From CAWKDG01 sp963848355 (GTDB lineage Bacteria; Actinomycetota; Acidimicrobiia; Acidimicrobiales; UBA8190): a stretch of 64,000 nt of DNA. The stretch is taken from assembly GCA_963848355.1 (NCBI GenBank), contig CAWKDG010000012.1:62001-126000 (forward strand), read 5' to 3'. Of this stretch, positions 17,535 through 26,676 are shown in pieces. The position numbers and the translations under genes are program-made. The notes beneath the pieces are model-generated. The model did no database searches. It had not been told where the DNA came from and saw only the letters and a list, made by a program, of their open reading frames with translations. The stretch's first letter is position 1; every line of letters begins with the position of its first letter.

Positions 17535-18482
17535 ATGCGACTGCGTGTTTTCGTGGAACCACAGCAAGGTGCCAGTTACGACGACCAGCTGCGCATGGCC
17601 CGCTGCGCCGAGGAGGAGGGTTTCGACGCCTTCTTCCGCTCCGACCACTTCCTGAAGATGGGGAACGTCGACGGACTTCCCGGGCCGACCGATGCATGGA
17701 CCACCCTGGCCGGGCTGGCACGGGAGACGACGTCGATCCGATTGGGGACACTCGTCACGTCGGCCACCTTCCGCCGACCGGGGCCGCTCGCCATCACCGT
17801 CGCCCAGGTCGACGCCATGAGCGGTGGCCGTGTCGAGCTCGGCCTGGGCGCCGGGTGGTACGAGGACGAACACCGCGCCTACGGCATCCCCTTTCCGCCA
17901 CTCAAGGAACGGTTCGATCGGCTCGAGGAGCAGCTCACGGTGATCACCGGGCTGTGGGAGACACCCCTCGGCAGGCGTTTCGACTTCGCCGGCCGCTTCT
18001 TCACGGTGACGAACAGCCCGACGCTGCCGAAACCCGTCCAACAGCCACGGCCGCCCATCATCGTCGGTGGCGGCGGCCCCAAGAGGACTCCCATGCTGGC
18101 GGCGCAATTCGCCGACGAGTTCAACGCACCCTTTCTCGCCCCTGCCGACGCGTCCGGGCAGTACACCCGGGTGGACGAGTCCTGCGAACAGATCGGGCGT
18201 GATCCTGCCTCCATCCGCCACACCGCAGCTCTGATCGTCTGCTGCGGCGAGGATGACTCCGCCCTCACCCGCCGGGCGCAGGCCATCGGTTGGGCGCTCG
18301 ACGACCTCAGGCGCTTCGGAGCATGCGGCTCGCCGGCGGAGGTAGCCGAACGGATCCTCGAGTGGGGATCTGCCGGTGCCAGTACGGCCTACCTGCAGAT
18401 CCTGGACATGAGCGACCTCGATCACGTCCGGCTCATCGGCCGGGAGGTCGCTCCCCTCGTGACAGAGAACGGCTCCCCGTGA
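17535..18482 (+). CDS. LLM class F420-type oxidoreductase
   Basis: 315 residues from ATG 17535; in-frame ATGs at 17523 and 17526 give slightly longer forms. MRLRVFVEPQQGASY, GFDAFFRSDHFLKMG, LVTSATFRRPGPLAI, GGRVELGLGAGWYEDEHRAYG and PIIVGGGGPKRTP define the TIGR03560-like luciferase-fold group, as for the gene at 658-1569. The GxGGPKRT loop contacts the cofactor phosphate. It is divergent from the isomerase-dehydrogenase pair with ~110 bases between, which would hold both promoters. Substrate unknown. Confidence 0.9.
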   Translation: MRLRVFVEPQQGASYDDQLRMARCAEEEGFDAFFRSDHFLKMGNVDGLPGPTDAWTTLAGLARETTSIRLGTLVTSATFRRPGPLAITVAQVDAMSGGRVELGLGAGWYEDEHRAYGIPFPPLKERFDRLEEQLTVITGLWETPLGRRFDFAGRFFTVTNSPTLPKPVQQPRPPIIVGGGGPKRTPMLAAQFADEFNAPFLAPADASGQYTRVDESCEQIGRDPASIRHTAALIVCCGEDDSALTRRAQAIGWALDDLRRFGACGSPAEVAERILEWGSAGASTAYLQILDMSDLDHVRLIGREVAPLVTENGSP

Positions 18483-18491
18483 CCCGACGCG

Positions 18492-20117
18492 CTAACGCCC
18501 GAGGGCGGCCCCCTCGGGACTGCGCGGATCGGAGGCTCCCGTGAGCACCAGATGGTCGTCGGTGCCGGCGACGGCGATGATCTGAGCGCAGCCGACGTCA
18601 ACCGGGTTGAACGCACCGACCACCCGCACCCTGTGACCACGGGACTCGAGTCCCCCGTGCCAGCTCGGGGGGACGTTGAACTCCATGAGCAGTGACTGGC
18701 TCGGTGCCTGCCAGAGCCGGAACGGCGGAGCTCCCGGTGCTTCGGGCACGACCCGACCCGTGGCGATGGCGGTGGCCGGATCCTCTCCGCAGTGCAGAAG
18801 GCGGGTCACCAGCTGCAGGAGGATCTGCGGTTGGACGTCGCCCCCCATCGTCCCGATGACCTGGGCCAGCGAACCGTCCGGGCGCGTCACGATGGCCGGG
18901 GAGAGCGTGTGGGAGGGACGCCGGCGCGGGCCGTAGGCGCCCGGATGACCGGGATCGAGGCTGAAGCCGACGCCCCGATTGTGGAGGAATATCCCCGTCT
19001 CGCCGGCGATGAGGTGGGAGCCGAAGTCGAGGGCGTTCGACTGGGTGAGCGAGATCCCGAGGCCCTCTCCGTCGACCACGCAGAGATGGGTGGTGTCGCC
19101 GTCCGACGACAGCGACGCGCCGGACCAGGGAGCCGCCCGTTCCCCTCCCCATACCGACGCGTGCTCCGGGTCGATGGACGCCGCTCGCGGTCCGAGGCGC
19201 TCGGTCGACAGGAGCTCGGCGCCGTCGGCTCCGTCGAAGAGGACGGCCGGACGGTCGAAGCCGGCGGCGCGACCGGCCTCGGCCATCAGGTGCGGCCAGT
19301 GCGGATCGGCACCATCGACCGGGACGCCGATCTGTTCGGCGATCCAGGCACCGGCCAGGGTGACGTAGCCCTGGGAAGGGGGAGGGACGGTCCAGAGATC
19401 GTGGCCGAAGGCCCGAAGGACGAGAGGGTCCACCCACTGCGCCAGGGGCCGGGTCAGATCGTCCGACGTGTACTCCCCGTCCCCCAGTCGGAGAAGGGCG
19501 CGGCCGAACTCCCCGCCGTAGAAGCCGTCTCTCCCGTCGGACGCGAGGGCCCGAAGGGTGCGGGCTATGCCGGGCAGCCGCACCCGCTGACCCGGGCGCA
19601 GCGGTCCCCCCGGACACAGCTCGACGGCCCCGGGAAGGGCGGCGACGAGGTGACTGGCGAAGGCGAGGATCGTGGACGCGGCGAAGCCCTCTTCGGCCAG
19701 GGCGACGGCCGGTTCCAAGACGGCGGCCCACGAGAGGCGGCCATAGCGCCCGTGCAGCGCCAGCCACCCGTCGACGGCACCGGGAACCGGGACGCTGCCG
19801 ACGTCACCGCGCAGGGGCATGTCATCGTGGCCATCGGCTCGCAGGCGTTGCGGATCGGCTCCCGACCCGGCCCGGCCCACGGCCAGGAGACCGACGGGCG
19901 GCGCCCCCGGCGCCTTGACCATGGCCAGCGCGTCACCGCCGAGACCGCACAGATGGGGCCCGACCACAGCCATGGCGGCGGCGGCCGCCACCATGGCGTC
20001 GGCGGCGTTTCCTCCCCGATCGAGAATGGACACGCCCGCCGAGCACGCCAGTTGATCAGCGGCCGTGACCATCCCACGCGCGGCCACGCGCGGATGGAAC
20101 GGGATCGACTGCGTCAC
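18492..20117 (-). CDS. gamma-glutamyltransferase family protein
   Basis: 541 residues, one chain of the Ntn-hydrolase type. The N-terminal half has AARGMVTAADQLACSAG and RGGNAADAMVAAAAAM. The autocleavage site and nucleophile lie in DGDTTHLCVVD; the first Thr of TTH is residue 342. GGDVQPQILLQ near the C-terminus is also conserved. It cleaves gamma-glutamyl bonds or, in related forms, acylates such as cephalosporins. No signal peptide is visible, unlike the periplasmic E. coli enzyme, so a cytoplasmic role is possible. Its GTG overlaps the TGA of the upstream SRPBCC gene (GTGA), so the two form an operon. Confidence 0.9.
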   Translation of the reverse strand: MTQSIPFHPRVAARGMVTAADQLACSAGVSILDRGGNAADAMVAAAAAMAVVGPHLCGLGGDALAMVKAPGAPPVGLLAVGRAGSGADPQRLRADGHDDMPLRGDVGSVPVPGAVDGWLALHGRYGRLSWAAVLEPAVALAEEGFAASTILAFASHLVAALPGAVELCPGGPLRPGQRVRLPGIARTLRALASDGRDGFYGGEFGRALLRLGDGEYTSDDLTRPLAQWVDPLVLRAFGHDLWTVPPPSQGYVTLAGAWIAEQIGVPVDGADPHWPHLMAEAGRAAGFDRPAVLFDGADGAELLSTERLGPRAASIDPEHASVWGGERAAPWSGASLSSDGDTTHLCVVDGEGLGISLTQSNALDFGSHLIAGETGIFLHNRGVGFSLDPGHPGAYGPRRRPSHTLSPAIVTRPDGSLAQVIGTMGGDVQPQILLQLVTRLLHCGEDPATAIATGRVVPEAPGAPPFRLWQAPSQSLLMEFNVPPSWHGGLESRGHRVRVVGAFNPVDVGCAQIIAVAGTDDHLVLTGASDPRSPEGAALGR

Positions 20118-20584
20118 GCGCCCTTTTCCACCGTCCGGGCCAGGATCCCGAGGGTCGCCCGAAGGGCTCCTTCGGAGATAACGGGGAAGATCCCGGCCTT
20201 GCGCCAGACCTCGTCGATGGATGACCAGTCGTAGTACGAGGTGACCAGGGTGCCACCGTCGACCGGCTCGAGCGTGTAGCCGTACACGTGGCCGATCTGC
20301 GGTTTGATCTGGCCCAGGATCGTCCAGGCGATCTCGCGCTCGGGATCCAGGGTCACGATGGTCACCGTCACGTCATACCGACCCAGCGGGTAGTCGTTGA
20401 GCGCCTCACGGTCCATGTGGACGACGAAGGTGTCGCCGACCTTGGTCACGGGCTGGCCCGTGGCCGCCTGGAGCATCCCCGAGCTGTCGATCGCCACATG
20501 GCCCCGGGGGTCGCACAGGAGCCGGAAGATCGTGGCCGGATCGGCGGCGATCGTCCGCTCCACGCTCAACCTGTCACTCGTCAT
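20114..20584 (-). CDS. SRPBCC (polyketide cyclase/START-like) family protein
   Basis: 156 residues. The pattern LSVERTIAADPATIFRLLCDPRGH, a run of alternating strands (YDVTVTIVTLDPEREIAWTI) and a long C-terminal helix is the SRPBCC helix-grip fold. These proteins bind hydrophobic ligands and many are orphan. It is translationally coupled to the gamma-glutamyltransferase downstream. Its start is divergent from the secreted protein at 20675. No catalytic residue can be pointed out. Confidence 0.82.
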   Translation of the reverse strand: MTSDRLSVERTIAADPATIFRLLCDPRGHVAIDSSGMLQAATGQPVTKVGDTFVVHMDREALNDYPLGRYDVTVTIVTLDPEREIAWTILGQIKPQIGHVYGYTLEPVDGGTLVTSYYDWSSIDEVWRKAGIFPVISEGALRATLGILARTVEKGA

Positions 20585-20617
20585 CTCTTTATCCTGTCAC
20601 GGGGTGGCAGCGGCGGA

Positions 20618-20623
20618 TAGGCT
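20618..20623 (+). promoter_or_regulatory. -10 box for the secreted protein at 20675
   Basis: TAGGCT lies ~52 bases before the ATG; TGTCAC at 20595-20600 is a possible -35 at 17-base spacing. The ribosome site GGGAGAG follows at about 20665-20671. Confidence 0.35.
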
Positions 20624-20674
20624 GGGAGAGGCGGAGGGGGTCCGTCATCGCGAGAGCGAGGGGAAGGGAGAGAT

Positions 20675-21109
20675 ATGCGACGAGTCGCCGTGGTGACGAC
20701 GGGAACAATGATGGCGCTGCTCCTGAGCGCCACCGGTCTGGCCAGCCCGGCCGGGGCGACCACCGGATCGAGTGGCGCGCTGTCGACCGGGGGCCTCGTC
20801 GCGGCCAAGAAGGCACCGCCCAACGTCAACATCGCTACCCCGGGTCCCGTCTACAGCCCGACCTCGGTCACCGGTAAAAAGGTCTCCAAGAAGTGCACGA
20901 AGAAGACGGGTTACTCGTTCACGGTGGCGAACACGACCACGAAGACCCAACAGATCGTGCTCACCGCCGCTGCCGGAGGCGGGAACTTCGGCCCGCCCAT
21001 CCCGACCGGCTACGAGTTGGGGGTCTGCGTCTCCAAGAAGGGCAAATTCGGCGCTGTCTTCACCCTGGCCAGCAACGCGAATGCGACCCTCAGCATCACC
21101 ATCAAGTAG
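20675..21109 (+). CDS. secreted protein of unknown function
   Basis: 144 residues with a clear ribosome site just upstream. Residues 1-28 are a signal peptide (MRRVAVVTTG..., hydrophobic core, SPAGA before the likely cleavage site). The mature part is basic and Thr/Lys-rich (VTGKKVSKKCTKKTGYSF), with two cysteines that could form a disulfide and strands like a small beta-sandwich. No family recognised. The 3' end overlaps the convergent PrmC-like gene by 8 bases. Confidence 0.65.
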   Translation: MRRVAVVTTGTMMALLLSATGLASPAGATTGSSGALSTGGLVAAKKAPPNVNIATPGPVYSPTSVTGKKVSKKCTKKTGYSFTVANTTTKTQQIVLTAAAGGGNFGPPIPTGYELGVCVSKKGKFGAVFTLASNANATLSITIK

Positions 21110-21878
21110 CTGACGCGAGCTGGGCGCAGATGGCGCGCGGGTCGCCCTCCTCGTCCACCATCACGTCCCGACTCTCGAAACCGAGCTCGTCGAGGAGGTG
21201 TCCCGTCGCTCCGGCCTGGTCGCCGCCCAATTCGAGCAGTAACCAGCCACCGGGACCGAGCCACCGTGTGCTCCTCAGCACGACCTCGTTGAGAAGGTCC
21301 ATGCCGTCGACCCCACCATCGAGGGCCAGCCGTGGCTCGAAGACACGGACGTCGCGGGGCAACAAGCGGAGCGCGTGGGTGGGCACGTAGGGAACGACGG
21401 CCGTCAGCACGTCGACCCGGTGCTCCAGCTCGGGCGGCAACGGATCATCGAGGAAGCCTTCGAACACGTCGATCCCGTTACGTCGGGCACACCGCACCGC
21501 GTTGCTGTCGATTTCGGTGGCCACGACACGCGCCGTCGGCACGGCTCCGGCCAGAACGGCGGCGATGGCACCGGCGCCGGTGCAGAGGTCGGCGCCCACT
21601 CCCCCCGACGGGAGGAGGCCCGCGGCCCGTCGCGCCATGGGCTCCGTCTGCCAGCGAGGCACGTAGACACCCGGCGTCACGAACAGGGTCACGCCGCAAA
21701 ACGTGACCGTCCCCGTCAGCCACGCAATCGGCTCGCCGTCGGTGCGACGAGACACCAGACCTTCGAGAGCCTTCTCGTCGCCACCGGCAGCCTCGATGAG
21801 CTCGTCGGCTTCTTCGGAGGCGGCGATACTCCCCGCCTCGGAAAGCCTCCGGGTGAGCGACACACGATCCAATGCCAC
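21102..21878 (-). CDS. PrmC/HemK-like glutamine methyltransferase homologue with altered NPPY motif
   Basis: 258 residues from a GTG. GEPIAWLTGTVTFCGVTLFVTPGVYVPRWQTEPMA is the PrmC linker region (two pieces, residues ~48-82), LCTGAGAIAAVLA the SAM loop, and ALDGGVDGMDLLNEV the C-terminal conserved block. PrmC methylates the Gln of the GGQ loop in release factors. The active-site motif, NPPY in PrmC and NAPY in the actinobacterial side group, reads VVPY here (residues 161-164), so the catalytic Asn is missing. The protein may have another substrate or be inactive. A true PrmC probably exists elsewhere. Confidence 0.82.
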   Translation of the reverse strand: MALDRVSLTRRLSEAGSIAASEEADELIEAAGGDEKALEGLVSRRTDGEPIAWLTGTVTFCGVTLFVTPGVYVPRWQTEPMARRAAGLLPSGGVGADLCTGAGAIAAVLAGAVPTARVVATEIDSNAVRCARRNGIDVFEGFLDDPLPPELEHRVDVLTAVVPYVPTHALRLLPRDVRVFEPRLALDGGVDGMDLLNEVVLRSTRWLGPGGWLLLELGGDQAGATGHLLDELGFESRDVMVDEEGDPRAICAQLASAT

Positions 21879-21940
21879 GGGCTCAGTCTGTCTGCTCGAC
21901 GGTCGGGCCTGCCGACATCCCTGACGGAGAGGGCGGCATA

Positions 21941-21946
21941 TACGAT
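21941..21946 (+). promoter_or_regulatory. -10 box for the Bax-inhibitor-like gene
   Basis: TACGAT lies 20 bases before the ATG at 21967. AGGAGG, 4-5 bases before the ATG, is a near-perfect ribosome site. Confidence 0.4.
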
Positions 21947-21966
21947 TGACGCGAACAGGAGGAAGC

Positions 21967-22824
21967 ATGGACAACGTTTTCCAGCCGGTTGGTGATCCCC
22001 TGCAGTCCACGGGGACGGCGGGGAGCACAAGGAACCGGAGACGACAGACCGGAAGTTGGGCGGTACGGACGAACTTCTCGCGGATGGAGCGGGAATTCGG
22101 GACGGGCGCCCTCGGCGGCGGGGCGGCGGCGACCGCCGTCATGACCCGCCCGGGCGGGGGTCCGCTGCCGCCCGTGTCCGATGTCAAGCCGCTCGTCGAA
22201 AGCGACGTCCTGGGCAAGGTCGGGATCCTGACGTTGATCGCCATCGGGGTCGGCGGGCTGTCCTTCGTCCTCCCCATCCCGATCGGTTTCGCCCTCGTCT
22301 GTGTCCTCGTCGCCCTCGGTCTGGGGATCGGGGCCACGTTCCGACCCCGTGCGGCCAGAGTGCTCGCTCCCGCCTACGCCGCCACCGAGGGTCTGGCTCT
22401 CGGCGTCATCTCCAGGTTCTATGACACACAGAGCCACGGCATCGTGCCCCTGGCCGTCGTGTTGACCATGGCCGTGTTCGTGGCCGTTCTCATCGCCTAC
22501 CGCACCAGGCTGGTGCGGGTCACCAACCGATTCATCTCCATGACCATCGTGGCCGGCTTCGCCCTGCTGGCCGTCATGCTGGCCGTCATCCTGGGATTCA
22601 GCCTCCCCGGCATCGGCAGCTCGGCCACCGGTCTGATCGTCTTCGGGGTCGTCTATCTGATCGTGGCGATCCTGGACCTCTTCGTCGACTTCGAGATGGT
22701 CAACCGCGCCGCCCTGGCCGGCGTTCCGGCCGAGGCCGAATGGTACGCCGCCTTCTCGATCTTCCTCGCCATCGTCATGCTGTACCTGGGCTTGCTGCGC
22801 CTCCTGGCCGGAGCCCGCCGTTGA
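21967..22824 (+). CDS. Bax inhibitor-1/YccA family membrane protein
   Basis: 285 residues. A ~75-residue cytoplasmic N-terminus is followed by seven hydrophobic segments, from VGILTLIAIGVGGLSFVL to FLAIVMLYLGLLRLLAG. The conserved acidic stretches YLIVAILDLFVDFEM and the VPAEAEWYAAFSIFLA region fit the TMBIM/BI-1 family, whose bacterial members are pH-sensitive Ca2+ leak channels. The start follows a strong AGGAGG. No membrane protease gene is near, so the FtsH link known for E. coli YccA is not supported here. Confidence 0.85.
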   Translation: MDNVFQPVGDPLQSTGTAGSTRNRRRQTGSWAVRTNFSRMEREFGTGALGGGAAATAVMTRPGGGPLPPVSDVKPLVESDVLGKVGILTLIAIGVGGLSFVLPIPIGFALVCVLVALGLGIGATFRPRAARVLAPAYAATEGLALGVISRFYDTQSHGIVPLAVVLTMAVFVAVLIAYRTRLVRVTNRFISMTIVAGFALLAVMLAVILGFSLPGIGSSATGLIVFGVVYLIVAILDLFVDFEMVNRAALAGVPAEAEWYAAFSIFLAIVMLYLGLLRLLAGARR

Positions 22825-22873
22825 CGCAAGGGACAGGTGTCCGCCGGTCGAGGCTCCGGTGGAAGCCCCCCGG

Positions 22874-24451
22874 TTACGAAGGTGTCGGCTTCAGCGTGCC
22901 GGGCTCCTGCGTGGGCTGCGACTGGGGCTCCGGTACTGGGTAGGGCGACGTTGCCGGGTTGAGCTCGAGCAGCTGCTCCGAAGTGCACTCGCCCTTGATG
23001 GGCGCCTTCTTGATGTTGTCCGACGTCTTGGCCAGCTTCGGTTTCTTGGAGACCGGGGTGGCCAGGTTGGGCAACGTCGCCGTGAGATCGCCGACCGTCC
23101 CCTGCCGCCACGACGAGACGTTCGGCACCGTGACACCGAACCGCTCGGCCAGGAACTGCAGCTGCGAGGTGTGGTCGAAGGTGTCCGAGCACACCCACCC
23201 TCCGGCACTGAACGGCGAGACGACCAGCATGGGGACCCTCACGCCGAGGCCGATGGGCCCCGTGTAGCTCGAGTACCCGGACGCCGTCACGAACTCGCCG
23301 GGCGTCAAGGGATCCGGCGTCGGAGGGGGGACGTGGTCGAACCACCCGTCGTTCTCGTCGTACATGATGAAAAGGACGGTCTTACTCCACACGTCCTCGT
23401 TCGACAACAGGGTCGTCAGGATCTGGTCCGTGTACCACTCACCGAGCGACGCCGGTGCCGGGGGGTGCTCGTCGTACCCGTCGGGCGGGATGATCCATGA
23501 CACCGCCGGAAGGGTGTTGTGCTTGACGTCCTTGGCGAAGTTGTCGGGACCGACACCACCGGTCAGACCCAGGTCCTTCGGGGACACGTTGGGGCCGTAG
23601 TACCCGAAGGCGTCCTGATAGAGGGTCGGGTTCACCGACTTCTGGTACTGCTGGAAGTACATCAACACGTTCTTGCACACCAACATCGAGTTGGCATCGC
23701 CCGGCGTGTAATTGGACCCGTAGGGGTTGTAGACCTTCCACGACACGCCCGCATCGGCGAGCACCTCGGGCATGGTCGTCCACGAGCAGGTGAACTCCAG
23801 GCTCTCGTTCGAGTTGGTGACGAGGACGGGTCCTCCGGCCGTTCCCGCCGGGTCCAGTGTGCCCGTCATCTGCATCAGCCGGTTCGGATGTGTCGGTCCG
23901 AGCACCGAGCAGAAGTAGTTGTCGCAGATGGTGAAGGCCTTGGCCAAGTCGTAGTAGAAGGGGATGTCCGTGCTCTCGTAGTACCCCATCGTCATGGTGC
24001 CGGCATCCGGACCTTCGTACATCGCCGACGTGTGGGTGGAGACGAAACTGTCCATCGCCCCGCCGTTCCACGAGGCGTGCTCGGCCGCCCACGAATGATT
24101 CAGGTCGAAGGTGCATTCGGCCATGCCCGCCTTGGTATCGAGGTGGAAGGGCAACAGGTCGGCGTCCAGGCCTCCCGGCCACGTTTGCGCGAACGCCGGC
24201 GAGGCGGTGTCGAAGCCATTCACTCCCCCGAGCATGCCGAAGTAGTGGTCGAACGACCGGTTCTCGTGCATCAGGAAGACGACGTGTTCGACGGCACCCA
24301 GGTCCGAACCGGCGGGTGCCACGGCGGCGGCGCGCCTCACGGTGTCGCTCCCCCGAGCACGCAGCAACTCCGACTTGGACACGCCGAGGGCCATGGCCGC
24401 TCCCAGTCCCCCAGCCAGTACCTGCCTACGGTTGTAACGAGAATCGGTCAT
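22874..24451 (-). CDS. Tat-exported phospholipase C (phosphoesterase family)
   Basis: 525 residues. The twin-arginine signal NRRQVLAGGLGAAMALG carries R8-R9, so export folded through Tat is expected. VEHVVFLMHENRSFDHYFG opens the catalytic domain with the metal and nucleophile region of acid phosphatase/phospholipase C enzymes (AcpA/PLC superfamily); VLFIMYDENDGWFDHVPPP supplies the later metal ligands. It hydrolyses phosphatidylcholine-like lipids or other phosphoesters outside the membrane, releasing phosphate or choline phosphate. Length and motif order are normal. A short Pro-rich tail ends the protein. Confidence 0.93.
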   Translation of the reverse strand: MTDSRYNRRQVLAGGLGAAMALGVSKSELLRARGSDTVRRAAAVAPAGSDLGAVEHVVFLMHENRSFDHYFGMLGGVNGFDTASPAFAQTWPGGLDADLLPFHLDTKAGMAECTFDLNHSWAAEHASWNGGAMDSFVSTHTSAMYEGPDAGTMTMGYYESTDIPFYYDLAKAFTICDNYFCSVLGPTHPNRLMQMTGTLDPAGTAGGPVLVTNSNESLEFTCSWTTMPEVLADAGVSWKVYNPYGSNYTPGDANSMLVCKNVLMYFQQYQKSVNPTLYQDAFGYYGPNVSPKDLGLTGGVGPDNFAKDVKHNTLPAVSWIIPPDGYDEHPPAPASLGEWYTDQILTTLLSNEDVWSKTVLFIMYDENDGWFDHVPPPTPDPLTPGEFVTASGYSSYTGPIGLGVRVPMLVVSPFSAGGWVCSDTFDHTSQLQFLAERFGVTVPNVSSWRQGTVGDLTATLPNLATPVSKKPKLAKTSDNIKKAPIKGECTSEQLLELNPATSPYPVPEPQSQPTQEPGTLKPTPS

Positions 24452-24755
24452 AGGCGAATGGTGCCACGAACGACTTCTCGTCGCTCGGATTCCTGACCGA
24501 GTTGGACGATCGACGAGATCACCGATTGGCGTTTCATCAAAAGTGAGGAGGACGTGTCGGCTTGGCTCCCCGGTTGATCCGCTGTTGTGACCCTCGAGTC
24601 CTCCCCCGCGGGGAGAAGCCCGTTGCCTTCACATCCCAGGGTCGACGATCGCCGCGAAATCTCACGGGGCGGCTTCAGGATGGCAACAGTCCTGCCGACA
24701 ATGTGAGGCGGAGCAGGCAGTTCCGTGCTCGGATCGAAGAACCGGGGGATCGTCC
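24452..24755. other. 304-bp intergenic region between divergent phospholipase and EAL-HDOD genes
   Basis: No gene seen. AGGATGGCAA (24677-24686) and TGCCGACAATG downstream of it recur in related form near the PilZ and cyclic-nucleotide genes around 40-41 kb. A weak -35/-10 pair TTCAGG and GACAAT is possible for the rightward gene. Confidence 0.4.
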
Positions 24756-25988
24756 GTGGTCGCTCTCGACGTCATGGTGGGTCGTCAGCCGATCTTCGAC
24801 CGCGGCCGGTCGGTGTTCGGGTATGAGCTTCTGTTCCGGACCCTCAGTGGCCCGACGGCGGCCCAAGCGGCGGCGACCCTGGGCGACCAGATGACGGCCG
24901 ACGTCATCTTCAATTCCGTCAGCATCGGCATCGACCGCATCGTCGGGGACAAGACGCTGTTCTGCAATGCCAGCCGGGGGGTCCTCACCGGTGTGGTACC
25001 CGTTCTCCTCCCTCCCGATCAGACCGTCGTGGAAGTCTTCGAGTCGCTCGTACCGCCCCAAGAAGTCCTGCCCGGTTGTCGACGACTGCGTGACGAGGGA
25101 TTCACCTTGGCGCTGGACAACGTCAGCGACTTCGCCAAGGTGGAGCGATTCATCGAGCTGGCCTCGTTCGTGAAGATCGACCTTCGAGCGGTCGAACCGC
25201 AGGACCTTCCGCAGTTGGTCGAGCAGTGCCGCCGATTCGACGTCTCGCTCGTAGCCGAGAAGGTCGAGTCCGAGGACGATTTCAGCAAGTGCGCGGAGTT
25301 GGGCTTCGACTACTTCCAGGGCTACCTACTGGCACAGCCCAGTCGGATTCCCGGACGAGCCTTGGATCCGGGCCGCATCGCCCAGCTGCGCATCGCCGCG
25401 CACCTCCTCGACAGCGAGTGTCCCATCTCCGAGCTCGAGGACATTGTCCGGAGGGATCCGGTCATGACGCTGCAACTCCTCCAGCTGGCCAGCATCGGGG
25501 CCGCCGGGGGTATGCGTCGCACCGTCCGGACGGTGCGGGAGGCGTTGGTGATCGTGGGTTGGCGGCGCCTGCAGAGCTGGGCGTCACTGCTGCTTCTCTG
25601 CGGCAAGGGCCAGGCCTCCGAGGAGGAACTGACCACGGCGCTCACACGCGCCCGCATGTGCGAGCTGGCCGCCGGAGCCGTCAACCCCGCGCTCTCGGAG
25701 ACGGCCTTCACGGCCGGGATGCTCTCCAGCTTCGACGTCCTTCTCCAGGTTCCCCTCGAGGACGTCCTGCGCCACCTCCCGCTGGACGAGGATCTCCGCC
25801 GTGCGCTCCTCGAGATGGACGGCCCGCTCGGACGACTGGTCGCCGACGTCGCTGCCTTCCAGTTGGGTCGGCCCGAGGAGGCGACGCGCAGCGGGATGGC
25901 CGACGCCGTCCTGTCCTCGACGGCGGTCGATGCCCTCCTGTGGTCCGTGGAGTTGACCTCGAGCGTCTCCGCGCCGGCCGTCGCCTGA
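24756..25988 (+). CDS. EAL-HDOD domain signalling protein
   Basis: 410 residues from a GTG. Residues ~5-200 form an EAL-like domain (MVGRQPIFDRGRSVFGYELLFR, VKIDLRAVE, VAEKVESEDDF, GFDYFQGYLLAQP). The EAL signature itself is replaced (FGYELLFR), and several metal ligands of active c-di-GMP phosphodiesterases are absent, so it is probably a non-catalytic sensor of the YuxH type. Residues ~205-400 form an HDOD domain (LEDIVRRDPVMTLQLLQLA). Such proteins connect c-di-GMP or stress signals to motility and development. A PilZ gene lies 16 kb away at 41 kb. Confidence 0.88.
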   Translation: MVALDVMVGRQPIFDRGRSVFGYELLFRTLSGPTAAQAAATLGDQMTADVIFNSVSIGIDRIVGDKTLFCNASRGVLTGVVPVLLPPDQTVVEVFESLVPPQEVLPGCRRLRDEGFTLALDNVSDFAKVERFIELASFVKIDLRAVEPQDLPQLVEQCRRFDVSLVAEKVESEDDFSKCAELGFDYFQGYLLAQPSRIPGRALDPGRIAQLRIAAHLLDSECPISELEDIVRRDPVMTLQLLQLASIGAAGGMRRTVRTVREALVIVGWRRLQSWASLLLLCGKGQASEEELTTALTRARMCELAAGAVNPALSETAFTAGMLSSFDVLLQVPLEDVLRHLPLDEDLRRALLEMDGPLGRLVADVAAFQLGRPEEATRSGMADAVLSSTAVDALLWSVELTSSVSAPAVA

Positions 25989-26005
25989 GGAGCCGGCGCA
26001 TCTCG

Positions 26006-26011
26006 TAGTAT
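26006..26011 (+). promoter_or_regulatory. -10 box of a probable leaderless promoter for the HAD hydrolase
   Basis: TAGTAT ends 6 bases before the GTG at 26018. Confidence 0.4.
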
Positions 26012-26017
26012 GCCGTC

Positions 26018-26671
26018 GTGTCGTGTCGATTCGACCTCGTCATCTTCGATTGTGACGGCGTGCTCGTCGACAGCGAACGGCTCGCCGTCCGTGCCGAGGC
26101 GCGCATCGTCTCGAACCTCGGATGGCCGCTGACCGAAGCCGACATCGTGGACCGCTTCGTCGGTCGTTCCGCTGGGTACATGAAGGGGGAGGTCGAACGC
26201 CATGTCGGTCGCGCCGTGGACTGGGAAGTCGAGTTCGAGCGACGGTATCGGAAGGTCTTCGAACGTGAGCTCGCCCCCGTCGAGGGGGTGGTCGAGGCCC
26301 TGGACGCCATCACCATGGCCACCTGTGTGGCTTCGAGCGGTAGTCACGAGAGGATGGACTTCACGCTGGGTCTGACAGGACTTCACGACCGATTCAGGGG
26401 ACGGATCTTCAGCGTGGACGACGTCGCCCAAGGAAAGCCGGCTCCCGACGTCTTTCTCCATGCCGCCCAGAAGATGGGAACGGAACCGGCGCGCTGCGCC
26501 GTCGTCGAGGACAGCGTCTCCGGCGTCACCGCGGGGCTGGCAGCCGGGATGTCGGTTTTTGCGTTCGCCGGCGGTGTCACCCCCGCATCGCAATTGTCCC
26601 GTAACGAGGTCGTCGTCTTCGACGACATGCGCCTGCTCCCGGAGCTTCTGCGCGAACCGCGACCGACCTGA
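26018..26671 (+). CDS. HAD-superfamily hydrolase (beta-phosphoglucomutase-like)
   Basis: 217 residues from a GTG. Motif I is VIFDCDGVLVDSE with nucleophile D11 and acid/base D13, motif II is CVASSGS, motif III the lysine in GKPAPDVFL, and motif IV VVEDSVSGVTAG. The inserted cap after motif I is of the alpha-helical C1 type. Members are phosphatases or phosphomutases acting on sugar phosphates or phosphoglycolate in the cytoplasm. Substrate is undetermined. It is convergent with the acyl-CoA ligase gene, with 5 bases between the stops. Confidence 0.9.
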   Translation: MSCRFDLVIFDCDGVLVDSERLAVRAEARIVSNLGWPLTEADIVDRFVGRSAGYMKGEVERHVGRAVDWEVEFERRYRKVFERELAPVEGVVEALDAITMATCVASSGSHERMDFTLGLTGLHDRFRGRIFSVDDVAQGKPAPDVFLHAAQKMGTEPARCAVVEDSVSGVTAGLAAGMSVFAFAGGVTPASQLSRNEVVVFDDMRLLPELLREPRPT

Positions 26672-26676
26672 GCGCC

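Noticed and set aside
24677..24700. flagellar sigma-28 promoter (GCCGACAA resembles GCCGATAA)
   Set aside because: No TAAA-type -35 at the proper distance and no flagellar genes in the window.
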